A stretch of DNA of 64,000 bases from Coccinella septempunctata (Eukaryota; Arthropoda; Insecta; Coleoptera; Coccinellidae). The notes beneath the pieces were generated by a model, which worked only from the letters and a program-made list of their open reading frames with translations, searched no databases and was not told the DNA's origin. Shown piece after piece: positions 12,589 through 24,080 of the stretch. The stretch lies in the NCBI RefSeq assembly GCF_907165205.1, contig NC_058193.1, forward strand, positions 21,961,521 to 22,025,520. Direction: 5' to 3'. Positions within the stretch are counted from its first letter, which is position 1. Every line of letters starts with the position of its first letter. Position numbers and translations under genes: made by a program.

Positions 12589-12742
12589 ACGGACAACATA
12601 ATGCTGATTTAAAACATAAAAATATTTTGATGAGCGTCATAAAAATTTTCGACCTAGACAGTGTGAATGTGTAAAATTTTTAAGGCCAACCAAAACCGAC
12701 TCCTTTTATAAAAGTGAATGAAGTATAATTCAGATAAAAGCT
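12589..12742. repeat. Dispersed repeat C, copy 1
   Basis: Shares GATTTAAAAC, AAAAAT.TTTTGA and AAAAGTGAATGAAGTATA in the same order and spacing with 42941-43087. About 150 bp; it may be part of a larger diverged element. CACCCTGTA occurs nearby at 12918. Confidence 0.7.
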
Positions 12743-13019
12743 TATCAAACACAGAATAAATTCAGGATTATTTATACTGTGAAAAAAGAAGAACAAGTGA
12801 AATTACGATGGTGTGGATGCGTGCAGAAAATAAATTGCAGTGCTCATATAAATTAGCAAAATGGTAATAATTCAACCGCCATTGCAGTTAATATCAAAAT
12901 CATTGTGTCCTTTGATACACCCTGTAAATTGTTTAGAGAATTATTTCTAGTCACTATCTAATGTCCCACAAGAAGATAAAATTTCACACATAAAAGACAG
13001 AGTATTTTATCTACTTCAT

Positions 13020-13780
13020 TCCATATCCTCCCCAACGTTGCCCCAGCCAAATTCACGCACAAAAACAGCAATCTGACAGATCGTTCCATACCGAATTATT
13101 TGTCAGAAAGAACGTTATCGTCATAAATGTCCCGTATGAAACTTTCGTCAAGTCCTTCGAACAAAAGCATCTCCGCAAACTTTTCAATCTTCTTCATTCT
13201 TTCGTCGACCCCGAAGGCAAGACAAAGTCTTGGTAATTGATTTCGAACACTTTTGTCCTCATCCCGGAACAAGGGGATGAAACACGCCAAGGAGGCAAAT
13301 TTCAGAGGGCAAGCTTATTATAAAATGTGTAGTGCCGAGATATAGCGACACCAATAAGCGTTCCCTTCCTTCCTCCTCCTCGGTAAATGTCATATTTGTG
13401 CTCTATACAGGGCTTTTGTTTGTCAGTTCCATTGTGGGCCCATTCACGTTACTTCCGACTTAGTCAGCGAAAAAGTCTGATTACTAGGGAGAGCGTCATT
13501 TTTCATAATGGATACTCGAGAGAATGATGGGGACGAAACCGTAGTTTTGTCATCGTCCTCGGAATTCATTATGGTAATACAAACTGCTCGGGAATTATGG
13601 GATAAGGTCTGAGATTTAGATCCGAGAAGGCTGTCTGAAGGACCGGCATAAAACAAGAAAAGGGTAAATCGGGAGAGATCCGTTGGAGAAGTGAAAGTGT
13701 ATTGAATTTCATACAGGGGAAGGCAGCGATGAGAAGGATCGTCGAAATCTAACGAAAAATTCAAAGCCGAATGAGGAAAT
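13020..13780 (-). other. CpG-richer island with two unassigned minus-strand frames
   Basis: Minus-strand frames of 64 codons (13290-13096) and 106 codons (13764-13444) lie in a GC-richer block. The first product has an amphipathic, charged C-terminal half (segments such as KKIEKFAEMLLFEGLDESFI) that looks more protein-like than most chance frames here. No family is recognised, no start context is convincing and no splice sites were established. Coding status is open; the block could equally be regulatory. Confidence 0.25.
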
Positions 13781-14201
13781 GTTTCGTTTTCGTTTTAGCT
13801 TTCTGTCTATTGATGTAATTGTGGAATATACTGCTTTTCAGACCGGAAGGCACTTTGACAAATTGAAATTGAGGAGTTCTCTCTGGCTGAGTGAGTTCTA
13901 TGTTTTCCACATGAAAATAAAGATGTATTCTGTTAACAGATATTTTGATTGAATGAAAAAATCATTGAATCTTTAACATTATACCACTATCTTTGTTTTT
14001 ATTACATTATACAGGTAAGTAGGTAGATGGTAAATACGCCTATTAGATAGATCCACCACAAAGTGCGTAGTTGTCAATAGCATTGATGGATATGCATACC
14101 AATGCACTACCAATGAAATATACTATGATAAACATGGTTAAAAAAGATAACTCGAATGGACGATCATTTTCAAATATACAGCCGATATCTAAAATGTCTT
14201 A

Positions 14202-14974
14202 TACAGGGTGAGTCTTTGACTGGTACAAATATTTCAACAGTAGAATCTTCGGGTCAGAAGAAATAATTTTTTCTTACCATTTTGTCCGAATCGACGGGGT
14301 TAAAAAGATGAGGGACATTAAAAGAATATTATTTTCAGTTCTATCTCACAATCAGTTTTATAGAATGAAATGAATTTCAGAATATAGTCTTTCAATTATT
14401 TGATCATGCGATCTTTTTGAACACAATATATCGCCCACGTCTTCCAGTTTTCTCATGATTACTATTTCCTATCATAAAAACACCAAAAATTTAAAGAACC
14501 CAACTCTTGAAACTAAGTTGGACGCTATCTAATGAATGTTTGAACGTTTTGTAAAATGAAAGTATTCCTCATAGTATCTGTGAAATTAGGAAAATTGGAT
14601 ACTTTGGCTAAATACAACTACGTTTAAAAGATACACAGATCTGTAGTGCCACAGATTCAAAGAACCCAACTCTTGAAACTAAGTTGGACGCTATCTAATG
14701 AATATTTGAAGGTTTTGTAAAATGAAAGTATTCCTCAAAGTATCTGTGAAATTAGGAAATATGTTTAAAAGATACACAGATCTGTAGTGCCACAGATTCA
14801 GCTAGTTATTCAGAAGGTTATTTTGTTTGTCCAGGGGTGGCACAGCTCATTATGAAAACTTTAAATTGCTATATCTTTTTATCAGGGCCAAATGGTGCGA
14901 GAAAAAAGTGTTGCTTTTGACTTCAAGAATCTACTGTTGAAATATTTGTACGGGTCAAAGACCAACCCTTTATA
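14202..14974 (+). mobile_element. TACAGGGTGAGTC inverted-repeat element, copy 2, with internal duplication
   Basis: Starts TACAGGGTGAGTCTTTGAC, followed by AATATTTCAACAGTAGA. Ends with CTACTGTTGAAATATTTG and GTCAAAGAC, then a decayed ACCCTTTATA. An internal ~166-bp block, beginning AAAGAACCCAACTCTTGA at 14493, is repeated in tandem from 14659; the second unit has a short deletion. Otherwise collinear with 57524-58190. No transposase. Confidence 0.9.
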
Positions 14975-16430
14975 AAAAATGTAAGGATGTTAAAAATCAA
15001 CATATTTGTAATAAAATGAAAGACAGCGCTGCCCACAAATGTTTAAAGGATTATAATTATATTTTTCCAAATGGAAAACTCTGTAAATCATTGCTTATTC
15101 TGGTTGTCGACTCAATTCTGAACAATTTCTTCAACATGACCATCAAAAAAAACCGTATGGGAAATCATGACGAAATGGCTCCATCTTAGAATAAGTGTAG
15201 AATATTACCCCCTTCTAACACATGAAAACGATATAAATTATCCAAAAATTACTTGGGTATACAAAATCATTTCGGTTGTAGTTTTCGACCTTTTGAAACT
15301 CCGATTTCTAGAAGACTAATGAATGTAGTGCTGAAAAATGTTGAAAATTGAGTGGACAATCAAAATGAGCAATTATATAAAGGATCATTCTTCAAACCAC
15401 GTGAGTGACCCTGTATATTTCAATGAAACAAAGTAAGGTTTATAGATTTTTAGAAGCCGTACAACTATTAGAGTAGACATTCACATATGTGTAATATTGT
15501 ATATGTTTGGAAGATTGGCTCTGAAAGCGAAACACGTGTAGTGGTTAAACAATTCATGTTGCTGGAAATCATATATCTAATTGTCTCTGTAGATCGAGAA
15601 AATGATCAACAAATGCTACACAGATATCAAGTTTAATTTCGTGAACGAGGTTACACTCCTTGCACAAATAACACTTTCTTGCACTTGTTAAATAGTTGGG
15701 CAGAAGTAACTGTTGCATCATATTGAAACACCTCATGATTAAGTTTATATTGGTGACCACAAAGGTGATTGTTGTTAAAGTGCGCTTATTCAAAGCTCCT
15801 AAGAACTATAAGATCTAAGAAATTGACCATCCTGATGGACAGATGGCAAATACGTGAACGTATTCTCTATGAACCCACCCTTACCGTTGACTCGCAAAAT
15901 CGGAGCATCAGAAGCATACATCAGAAGTAATGGATAAAATTTTGAACAAATTTTGTAGACTTGAAAGTTATATTGAAACTTTTTCGCTGTTTTTTTATTT
16001 TTCAATGAGGCTTCATCACCATGTAGATCCGAAACGAAGCCTTTCGGCCTATAGTTTATGAAGAAAACTAAAGCTATTTTCTGATTTTGAATTCATAGTT
16101 AACGTGTAGCTCTTAAATTTCGGGAAAGAAGACAAAGAAGGGAGTGCTGGGTTCTTTCATCTAATATTGATCTAGGTTACCGCTGAAATTTGTTTTGGAA
16201 TTGAATGAGTGTTTCTCAATGAATATTTCATTCTCAACTAAACTACCCTTTCAGTTTTTGACTGGACAATCACTTCAGTGGGCTCTTGAACATGAGGGAT
16301 TATATTGTCCAATTTGGAAAGATGTTCATTCATGATAATCTACTGTGTATTGATTGGCAGAAGGGAATTCATATCCACTATCCCAAATATATCTCTTATA
16401 ACTGGGAATCAATATTCTCGTATACTTCAC
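14975..16430. other. AT-rich spacer
   Basis: No family recognised. Minus-strand frames at 15569-15793 and 15799-16005 have no features I can assign. Confidence 0.4.
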
Positions 16431-16900
16431 ATACGTAACCCCCACCTGGAAACGGATTTCGCGAACTTGCTCATGTAGAAAACTGAAAGCGAATCAGTAC
16501 GGAATTCGTGCGTAAAATAGCCGACTTGTCTTCTTCCACTTCCTCAAACTCGCCCATATCGTGAAGGACAACTTCGCATCGCGGAGTTACCACAATCGCG
16601 GGCCTGCCTACAGGAGCTCGAGTGTACAAAATTTGAATATTCTGGATATAATACCCCGGTAGAAAGTTGTTTGTATGCCTCCGCATTTGATCGTACTAAA
16701 ATATATCTACACGTGAATGCATTAACTCCGTGCCACTGTTGTATAAACGTTAGCATGTTGGTAGTTACAGTTTCATGATGTACGATAATATTATGTATTA
16801 TCATCATGACAAAACCGTCATTCTGGAGATGATTTATGATGCCGCTCCACGTCCACTTCGAATGGAGGGCCTTTGTGAAACGAAAAATTATTTAAATATG
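16431..16900. other. CpG-richer single-copy island
   Basis: Contains two overlapping minus-strand frames (16471-16686 and 16544-16807) in different phases. Neither shows a known motif. Probably non-coding, possibly regulatory. Confidence 0.3.
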
Positions 16901-17329
16901 CTTCCTTGCCATCACGACGACTGACGTTCTTGTTTGATTACGACTATACGTCAACGACAATCTTTTCTGGAATCCAATCTGTTTTACTTGTGAATATCTT
17001 GAAAACTAATCATCGAGGATACAAATGGGCGGTCATTTCCGGCATATCTTCTTCCTTGGATCACTCACTGGGTAATCCAAACAAGCGATTTGCTAACTGT
17101 TGTCAATTTTTGTAATATAAAGTTATTATACCATTGTTTGTTTACCTAGAGAAACGGAAAATTGATTGAATTTGGACACATTCTTCTGTTTATTCAGTAA
17201 TAATTAGTGGCTCCAATACCAATTACTACTACTCTAGCGTCTCCTAGTATAAATCTTCAAGACGATCTTCTTGTAAGGGTATCGATTGAAATTAATTGTC
17301 GACATTAATTGTCAATACATGTATTTACC

Positions 17330-17596
17330 ATTAATGTCAAACAAAAGATACAATTCAGAAGAATTTGGAAAATTGATTTTCGTCTGATGAAGGAGTCTGA
17401 TATAGACTCCGAAACGTCACAACATAAAATTATAATTTCAACGTTCTTTATTTTCAGTTCATGGTCAGGCAACAATTTTTTCTAGTTGATTTGCTCCTGA
17501 CAAATAGTGCAAGAATTTACGCAGAAGCAAATCGTTTATTTCAATTTTAATTGATTTTGTTTCAGGGATTGGGAGTGAAAACCCTAAAAAGTTTAT
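17330..17596 (+). repeat. Penelope-like/ribozyme-bearing repeat B, copy 1
   Basis: About 265 bp, closely matching 36951-37218. It holds CTGATGA, a 7-bp stem (GGAGTCT/AGACTCC) and GAAAC at 17384-17415, arranged as in a hammerhead ribozyme core. Farther down is a second hairpin with arms GATTTGCTCCTG (17488-17499) and CAGAAGCAAATC (17522-17533). CTTGTAAG.GTATC occurs both upstream (near 17270) and downstream (near 17606), suggesting a partly tandem arrangement. Penelope-like elements are known to carry hammerheads in their terminal repeats. No reverse transcriptase is visible here. Confidence 0.6.
17384..17415 (+). ncRNA. Hammerhead-like ribozyme core
   Basis: The order CUGAUGA, stem II, GAAAC is present, with a 7-bp stem II and a 5-nt loop. 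One extra A separates CUGAUGA from the stem. A possible stem III pairs ACGU after GAA with ACGU near 17441. Stem I pairing is poor, so activity is doubtful. Confidence 0.4.
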
Positions 17597-18059
17597 CAAG
17601 AAATTCTTGTAAGAGTATCAACTTCAACATTTTTCCTGAAGAAAATGAGAACAAATTGTTGGTTACTTTGCTGGTGCTAACCAGATTAGGTTCAGAGCAC
17701 TATTTGGGAAGATGACAAGCCTGGATTTATGTCCTTAAAATTAGGACATTTCTAGGGTTTCATAAAGCTTGATCGGAGAATCAAACATTGATTGACGAAT
17801 AGACGTCAATTTGTTTTCAATCGATAATTCGGTTATGATCATTCAGGTTATCATTCTCGCATCAAATTATGATGTTCATACGTCCAGTAATTATTTTCAA
17901 TTGCTACTTCTCCAATATATGTATTCAGAAATGAAAAGGTTTCAGTGATTTCCTTTTAGAAATCCAGCGACTGTCAAATCGCTATTTGTATGAGTATATG
18001 AAAGTTTGTTAAATTAATTGTCGGCAGTTTTTTGTTCAATTATGGATTTTCATCAAGTA

Positions 18060-18469
18060 TCGGCCACAATATTTGGAGCATTCATATTGAAGAATTGTTT
18101 ATCTTAATGATGCCATGAATGCGCAGATTTACAAGTCACTGACAATATAACTGCTGTCCTTCATGCGGCACTCTACAAGTTTCTAATTCTAATGTATCAA
18201 AATGCGCCACCCCATCATCACACGAGAATTATCGGTATTATCGATGAACTCTGTATATTCTTGGTATTCCGTATTTGGCCTTGCCCCCCAGATCGCCAGA
18301 CCTGAATCCCATTGAAGATGCTTGGGAGCAGCTACAAAAAGCTTTGGATTCTCATCAACCACCTCCACCCACACTTCAAGATCTTAGATGGCTTTTACCG
18401 CAACTTAATCAATCATGGCAACTTAAACAATCCGATCAAAATTATGCAAACGCGTTTTTGAGTTATTAG
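18060..18469 (+). pseudogene. Tc1/mariner transposase remnant (C-terminal half)
   Basis: Three pieces in consecutive order match a Tc1-type DDE transposase. NDAMNAQIYKS near 18107-18139 is the segment before the second catalytic aspartate. MYQNAPPHHHTRII from 18192 corresponds to the family's QDNA.PH..R block, but the aspartate is not recoverable. From 18275 a new frame reads LPPRSPDLNPIEDAWEQL, containing the SPDLNPIE signature with the third acidic catalytic residue, and stays open for 64 codons to a stop at 18469. In-frame stops and at least one frame change separate the pieces, and the N-terminal DNA-binding half is missing. It lies just 5' of a repeat end (18490-18955) that matches the arm of the 47.8-kb foldback. 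It is inactive but probably marks the autonomous source family. Confidence 0.8.
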
Positions 18470-18489
18470 CGAAAAATTATGTTTTCGCG

Positions 18490-18955
18490 ATTTCGACAAG
18501 TTCTCATAACTTTTTTGTATTTGAAGTTACAGATCTGAAACTTGAACCTTCCGCAGACACTTTTCCACGTAGAATCCACTGAACAGTGCAAAATATTTTT
18601 TCACTCCGAATCACTAGGCGAACATTCGTTTTTTAAAAGGCGAATTTTTATTGAATTTTCAAATTTTGAATTGGAAAGAATCTTTTGCCAGTAAATTCTA
18701 CGTATAAAAGTACCTAAGAAGTTTTAAGTTTCAAATCTGTTACTTCAAAGACAAAAAAGTTATGAGAACTTTTCGAAATCGTCAAAATCTCAATTTTTAT
18801 TTATAACTCAAAATCTAGAAATGATATTTCCGGTTCTGTTTTCAGATTTGGATTAGTCAGGAAAGAGAGCTAGAGAATATGTCATCCATTTTTTTTTCTA
18901 GCTGCTATAGTTCTCGAGATACCCTCAATAGACAACGAATTTTGCCCACCCTGTA
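18490..18955 (+). mobile_element. Terminal region of a Tc1/mariner-type element with inverted-repeat interior
   Basis: An inverted pair, CTCATAACTTTTTTGTATTTG near 18503 against CAAAGACAAAAAAGTTATGAG near 18746, brackets about 250 bp. It continues to AATTTTGCCCACCCTGTA at 18938-18955, the exact complement of the left end of the 47808-49161 foldback. The order GAAATCG, ATTTATAACTC, TCTAGAAA and the terminus is shared with that foldback's right arm. Confidence 0.75.
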
Positions 18956-19279
18956 TATCCTTAAATCTCGATGAATCACAACCTGACATATGAGCCTACA
19001 ATTTTCGGATTATTTCACTGAAGCGATCCAAGAATGTAGAATTTTCAACACTGGAAAGAGAAACTGCGTGGTTCAAGACTTGACTGCTTGATCGACCCCT
19101 TCAAAGGCGTTCATTTGCTGAAATGAATAGCAGGTTGAAATTTGGCATTGAAAAGTAAATTTTTGAATAATGTGATCATTATTCAAAAAAAATTCTAGAT
19201 CCGAAAACTGAATGAATGCTTGAAGACAAACTGATATTGATCCGTTAATCAGGTGTTTGATTCCCTGATCAAGCTTTGG
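18956..19279. other. Spacer
   Basis: Nothing recognised. An unassigned 69-codon minus-strand frame lies at 19073-19282. Confidence 0.4.
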
Positions 19280-19780
19280 CATTAGATTTTCACTTGGCCA
19301 TAATGAAATTTCGCCTTCGTCCCCAATATCCCCGTTTCCAACAGAGGGAAACCTTTGAGCATTTCCCTTTCATTGAAATGCACCTGTTTTGTTCCCTGTC
19401 GAACAGAGCGAAATCAAAATCGTACGATCAATTACTGCAGTAACGATACTTATATGCCTTTCTTAATAGCCAATCAACAAGCATATCACGTTCCATTTCA
19501 CGCGAATGCCGACGTAACATTCGTTTTCGCCAAACTCTTTATTGCCTTCGAAACAGGGCATTCTGATTTATATGGTGATGATTTCGAAGTGATTGGCTAC
19601 ACTGCTTCACAAGTGGATCGATATTAGTTTTATTTGCCGGATTTAATAACGCCTTTTGGACGTCCGATGCCAATTTATAGTTTGGTCGCGCGAAGGAGCT
19701 ACAACGCTGTTGATATCTGGTGCGAATCGCTTTGGAAATTGTGCTAAGGATCAGGCCCGTACCGAAATGAATTTCGAATG
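19280..19780. other. CpG-richer single-copy island
   Basis: GC-richer block with a 90-codon plus-strand frame (19355-19627) that shows no motif I know. Possible regulatory or exonic sequence, undecided. Confidence 0.3.
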
Positions 19781-20587
19781 ATTATCGTGAAAGGCAAAAT
19801 ATTCACATCATCGGGAAATTTACGTATTACACGCACAAAGTGGTTTTCGTTGGGTGTTTAATACTATTGTATTAAAAAACCAAAAATTAATGGAATGCCA
19901 CATTTTGACATTTTTCTATAAAGCCTTACATCGATTCAGCCTTCTTCCTGAAGAATTTTTATTCCTAATTAAATACAGAAAACATCGTCATAATTTGTAT
20001 ATGGTACAATATTATTTTTTATTTTTTTTATTTTATTAACTAAGGGATACACACAGGTGATTTTCACACCCGAAAAGGTATTCACGAAATATTATAAAAA
20101 AGTGTACAATATTTGAATAGTTACATTAAAGAAACACAAAACACAAGAGGCTTTACATTATGGATGGAAAAAGAAAAAAAAAAGAATCCAGAAGTGATAT
20201 CCCCCAAAACAAAATAATCTACATAGTTGAAAAAAGAAAGAATGATGCACAGAAGAAGATAAAGTTAAAGTTCCCCAAAATATTTTTTCAACATTTTCTG
20301 CTTAGTAGTTCTGGAACTGTCGAAAAATATATCACATATTTCTGCAAACATAGAAGTCTCTTTTTGAATACAGAGGCGAATTCTGAGCAGCAACAGTGCT
20401 TCTCCTAGGTAGGTAAAAGATTTCGTGTTTCCTCAGTGATATACTAGGGGTATACAAGGTAATACCGGCAAAAAGAAATTCTGACTCTAGATGTTCTTGT
20501 TATCTTATTAATTTTGAAGATCACAACGTGTTGATTTTCATGTTTGAAATTATAAGCGTCTGAGATTAGTGGCACCACAAATCGCTC
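19781..20587. other. AT-rich spacer
   Basis: Low-complexity T- and A-rich tracts (for example near 20010 and 20165). No gene seen. Confidence 0.45.
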
Positions 20588-20845
20588 AGGATAGTGAGTC
20601 TTTGAGTCGAACAAATATTTTAACAGTAGATTCCTGAGGTCAAAAGAAACACTTATTATTTTCTACCATTTTTTCCGAAGGGACTCTGTTCAAATGATAC
20701 AGGGTGTTGAAAAACCATAAAAAAGTGTTATTTTTAGTTCTATCTCACAGACGGATTCATCGAATGAAATGAATGTCGAAATATAGTTTTTCATTTTTTT
20801 GATTTATTTTTTTTTAACACAAGATATCACCCACTGAAGAATTTG
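20588..20845 (+). repeat. TACAGGGTGAGTC element, copy 3 (5' half only)
   Basis: Matches the first ~260 bp of the family at 57524 (GTGAGTCTTTGA, then ATTTTAACAGTAGATTCCTGA, then the TTCTATCTCACA block) but has lost the exact terminus and everything after the ATATCACCCAC block. A stray TACAGGGTGTTGAAAA lies inside at 20698, as it does in the family consensus. Confidence 0.75.
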
Positions 20846-21689
20846 AAGAAAAGCCGGCATACAAAACATTTTCGACGAGTTTAGCGAGTGAAAAATTTCA
20901 TATCAAGCAGAACTAAACCATCACTTTGCTATTTATTTTGAAATGATTTGTTTATTTTTACCTACTATCATCTACGCATCATTTTTTTTTTTCATTATTA
21001 CCTATTTAATGAGTAGACAGACCTCCTGGATGTGTTTTTATGAACGTAACAAATGAATGATTTCTCTAAAAATTCTCCTCAGAAATATCTATGAAACTAT
21101 CAGTTTATAATTCCATTATTCAGAGAGATTTTCAACGTTAGTCATTTGAAATAGAAATAAAAAAATTCAATTATGAGAAATAAGTCAGTAAACTAGCACA
21201 GGATTTCTTGGAAATTCAAAATCAGCCAGAAAAGTTAAATGGGAATGGAACGACAGTTCTGATCAAGTGTCAACTATGTTATTAACCAATTCATGACTTC
21301 ATTGCTTGAACGAAATGAATTAATTTCGTAAAAACCGATGGGCAGAAGTAAGTGGGAAAAAACAGCTGATTGGAGGGTTGAGAAATCGCCATCGGTGAGC
21401 GAACCGCTGCAGCTTGAGGGCTTTAAAAGTGCAAAATTCTCGACCTGGAAATATGTAGAACGAAAATGAAAAATAAAAGATTCAGATTTCGAGATATTTT
21501 ACTCTTCACCAAACGCAAATGTAAATAAATCAGTTTAACAAAACTGACAAAAGTGAGGTTAGAACCGATTAGAGAAAGGGGTGGGTAGAGCCGGTTCAAC
21601 TCACCGATAGCGAATAGTGTTTTTGAACTCGGAAATTGATTTCTTAATTGTTTTTTAAGGCAAATCAGCACGTGAAAGTAAATCACCTG
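20846..21689. other. AT-rich spacer
   Basis: No recognisable content. The minus-strand frame 21423-21686 is unassigned. Confidence 0.4.
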
Positions 21690-22300
21690 GTCTGCTTATA
21701 TTTTTGTATATTTTTTGCGTTTTTTTGCGTCACCATTTTGTCGTTACACTTTATGTTTACATGGTTATTTATTTATATTTACCTATATATTTTGAATTTT
21801 GATATTTCATTTGTACAGGCTTTTATCTGTACAAGCTATGCTCGTTTGTGCATTATTATTATATCATTGTTTTTTATATTTTATCTCTACAATCTTTCTA
21901 TACACTGACTTTCAATTGTTTATACATCTTAATTGGTAAATATTATTTTAGCTATGCAGCATTCAGTTTATTATCTTGTCTTTACACCTAATTTATCGAT
22001 TTATATATGTCTGCACTCGGTTCATTTATAGTGTTCATCTCTACACTTAATTTTTTTTAATGAGGCAATTAATTTACCTTCATGCTCTTGCAATAAAACT
22101 CCCTATTCATATATTTCTGTAGTAGTGTTGTTTTCTTCTTTTATGATATTTCTTTCTTTCTTTCATTGAACTGTGAAAACAATTTTTGAAATTGTAGAAA
22201 ACATCAATAAACTCTCTCTCTTTCTTCTTTCTCCCTCTCTTCACACCTCCTATGAGTATGAACAAATTTCAATCAAATTTTTCTTTCAATGAAAATGCAC
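21690..22300 (+). repeat. Pyrimidine-rich, LTR-like stretch
   Basis: A T/C-rich plus strand with ATCTCTACA, CTTTACACC and CATCTCTACAC phrases resembling those of the BEL/Pao LTR at 59-61 kb. It contains AATAAA at 22093 and 22205, followed by CTCTCTCTTTC runs. No primer-binding site or terminal dinucleotides could be fixed. It may be a decayed solo LTR or simply low-complexity DNA. Confidence 0.2.
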
Positions 22301-22459
22301 AAAAGATTATCACTGGGAAGTTCAATACATCAAGTTCTACAAAGATATATCACAAAATATGTAGACAAATGAAAAGCTAATAAGATGAGATTAATGTGAA
22401 CACTCCACTTTTTCTATATATTGAGTTGTTTGTTGTTGATAATTACAATTCGTAAGCAA

Positions 22460-23000
22460 TAAATTACATTTTTTCTTCAGATGAAGCGGCACAACGTTCA
22501 CCCCAAATTATCACTAATGAACATCCAAACCAGAAGCACGAATTCCGGGACCTCCCAGAAAAGTCCCTGTCGTGAAAGTTGGCGATAAAATGTAGAATAG
22601 CACCACTCAGAATATAATTTTCCATTCTACCCCCATATTTTTCCGCGAACCAATGACTCAATTACCTAATTACCGCCCGGACCTGCTGAACAACCTCGCT
22701 CAAAACTGCACCAGATGTTTCCTGGGAAACTTCCGCGATGCTACAATAGCCAAGTGGCTGAATTATGCCCCAGCCGCAAATCAAGATGGCACCACATATC
22801 TACACCGGCCCGGATTTATGTCCGCCATAATTATTGGCTTCATTGCCTCCGGTTATTTTATAACGCCGTGCGCGACTGTATCCCGGATACAGTGGAAGAT
22901 CAGAGACTCTTGCTCATAGCAGTTTGGTTCGATTAAGTAAGTCGATCGTTAACTTAACGAAATGACGGATGACATCTGCGACGGCTCGAATCACTTTGGA
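22460..23000. other. CpG-richer single-copy island
   Basis: Overlapping plus-strand frames 22653-22919 and 22715-22936 and a minus-strand frame 22464-22661 coexist here. None has a recognisable motif, which argues against coding. Composition is distinct from the neighbouring AT-rich DNA. Confidence 0.3.
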
Positions 23001-24080
23001 TTTTATGTAGGTGAAGTTTCGCAATGTTGACTGGATTACGCTGATTTCAGTTCACATGGGAATTCATACGGAGCATATGCTTCCTGATGATTCAGGTATC
23101 TCAAAGATGATATTAGTGAAGCTAGGAAACATTTTCTGAGACTCCTGGTGATTCAGCGGCTTTTTGGCGTGAACTATTTATAAGATTAGGAAAAACGTCA
23201 TAAATACGTCTGAAATAAAAAACAGGATGGTTTACGATGTTGATAATGACGATTGGCTATGAAAGCATATGATTCAATAGATTCTAGATTCACAGATCGT
23301 GGAAGAGTGAATTTCGTCTGTATATATATATATTCTTTTGAATGTCAGCAATACATTTTTAGTTATCAAACAATATAGCATATGTATGAGTTTTAGCAAA
23401 GGTTAGTGTAACGGGGTACCATACGATTTAGAGTATGATACAAGAGCTTAGGGAAAAACCTCAGTAAAAAAACCCTGTCTTCCCGTGAGAAGTGTAGTGA
23501 TGACAAATTTGTTTACAGAATAAGCTTTTAATACTGAAGGGCTTCCTTTCCATTGACATAAAAATTTCTTTATCCTCTTTCCATTTCGAAATAATATCTG
23601 AAACAAAGAAACAGAGCAGAAAACGAGAAAAAGGGCGAATAATAAAGCCTTCATCCAAACTTATTTCAAGACTTGATGATGACTGAAGAAAAAAATAGAT
23701 AATCATAGGTACATAACTTGTTTTTCAATTGCATTGGGAGGGATATCATCTCTGCGTCAAAAATCTTCTGCTGATCTTGGTGGAGGATCACCCTCGTCGT
23801 TAGAAATGCCTTCAGTACTCAAAAATAATAGCCAAATCTTGCTTTTGACTGGGAGGGCCTTTCGACCAGGTCCAGTCTTCCAAGTGATGATTCTTCTATT
23901 CTTCAGTTGTTCGAGGAACGCTACAGGACCCTTATATTGGGGAATCATCTCCCATAGATATACCAGTGGTTATTCAGTAGAAAATTGAAAAAACGTCTGT
24001 GATCACTTCAGAATGGAAATGAACTCCAGAAGTATGAAAAAAAAAAGATTTTTCAAAAGTCTAGAATGCCACTGAACTTT
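23001..24080. other. Spacer with short (TA)n tract
   Basis: TATATATATATA near 23321-23332. Small unassigned frames occur on both strands at 23448-23988. No gene recognised. Confidence 0.4.
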
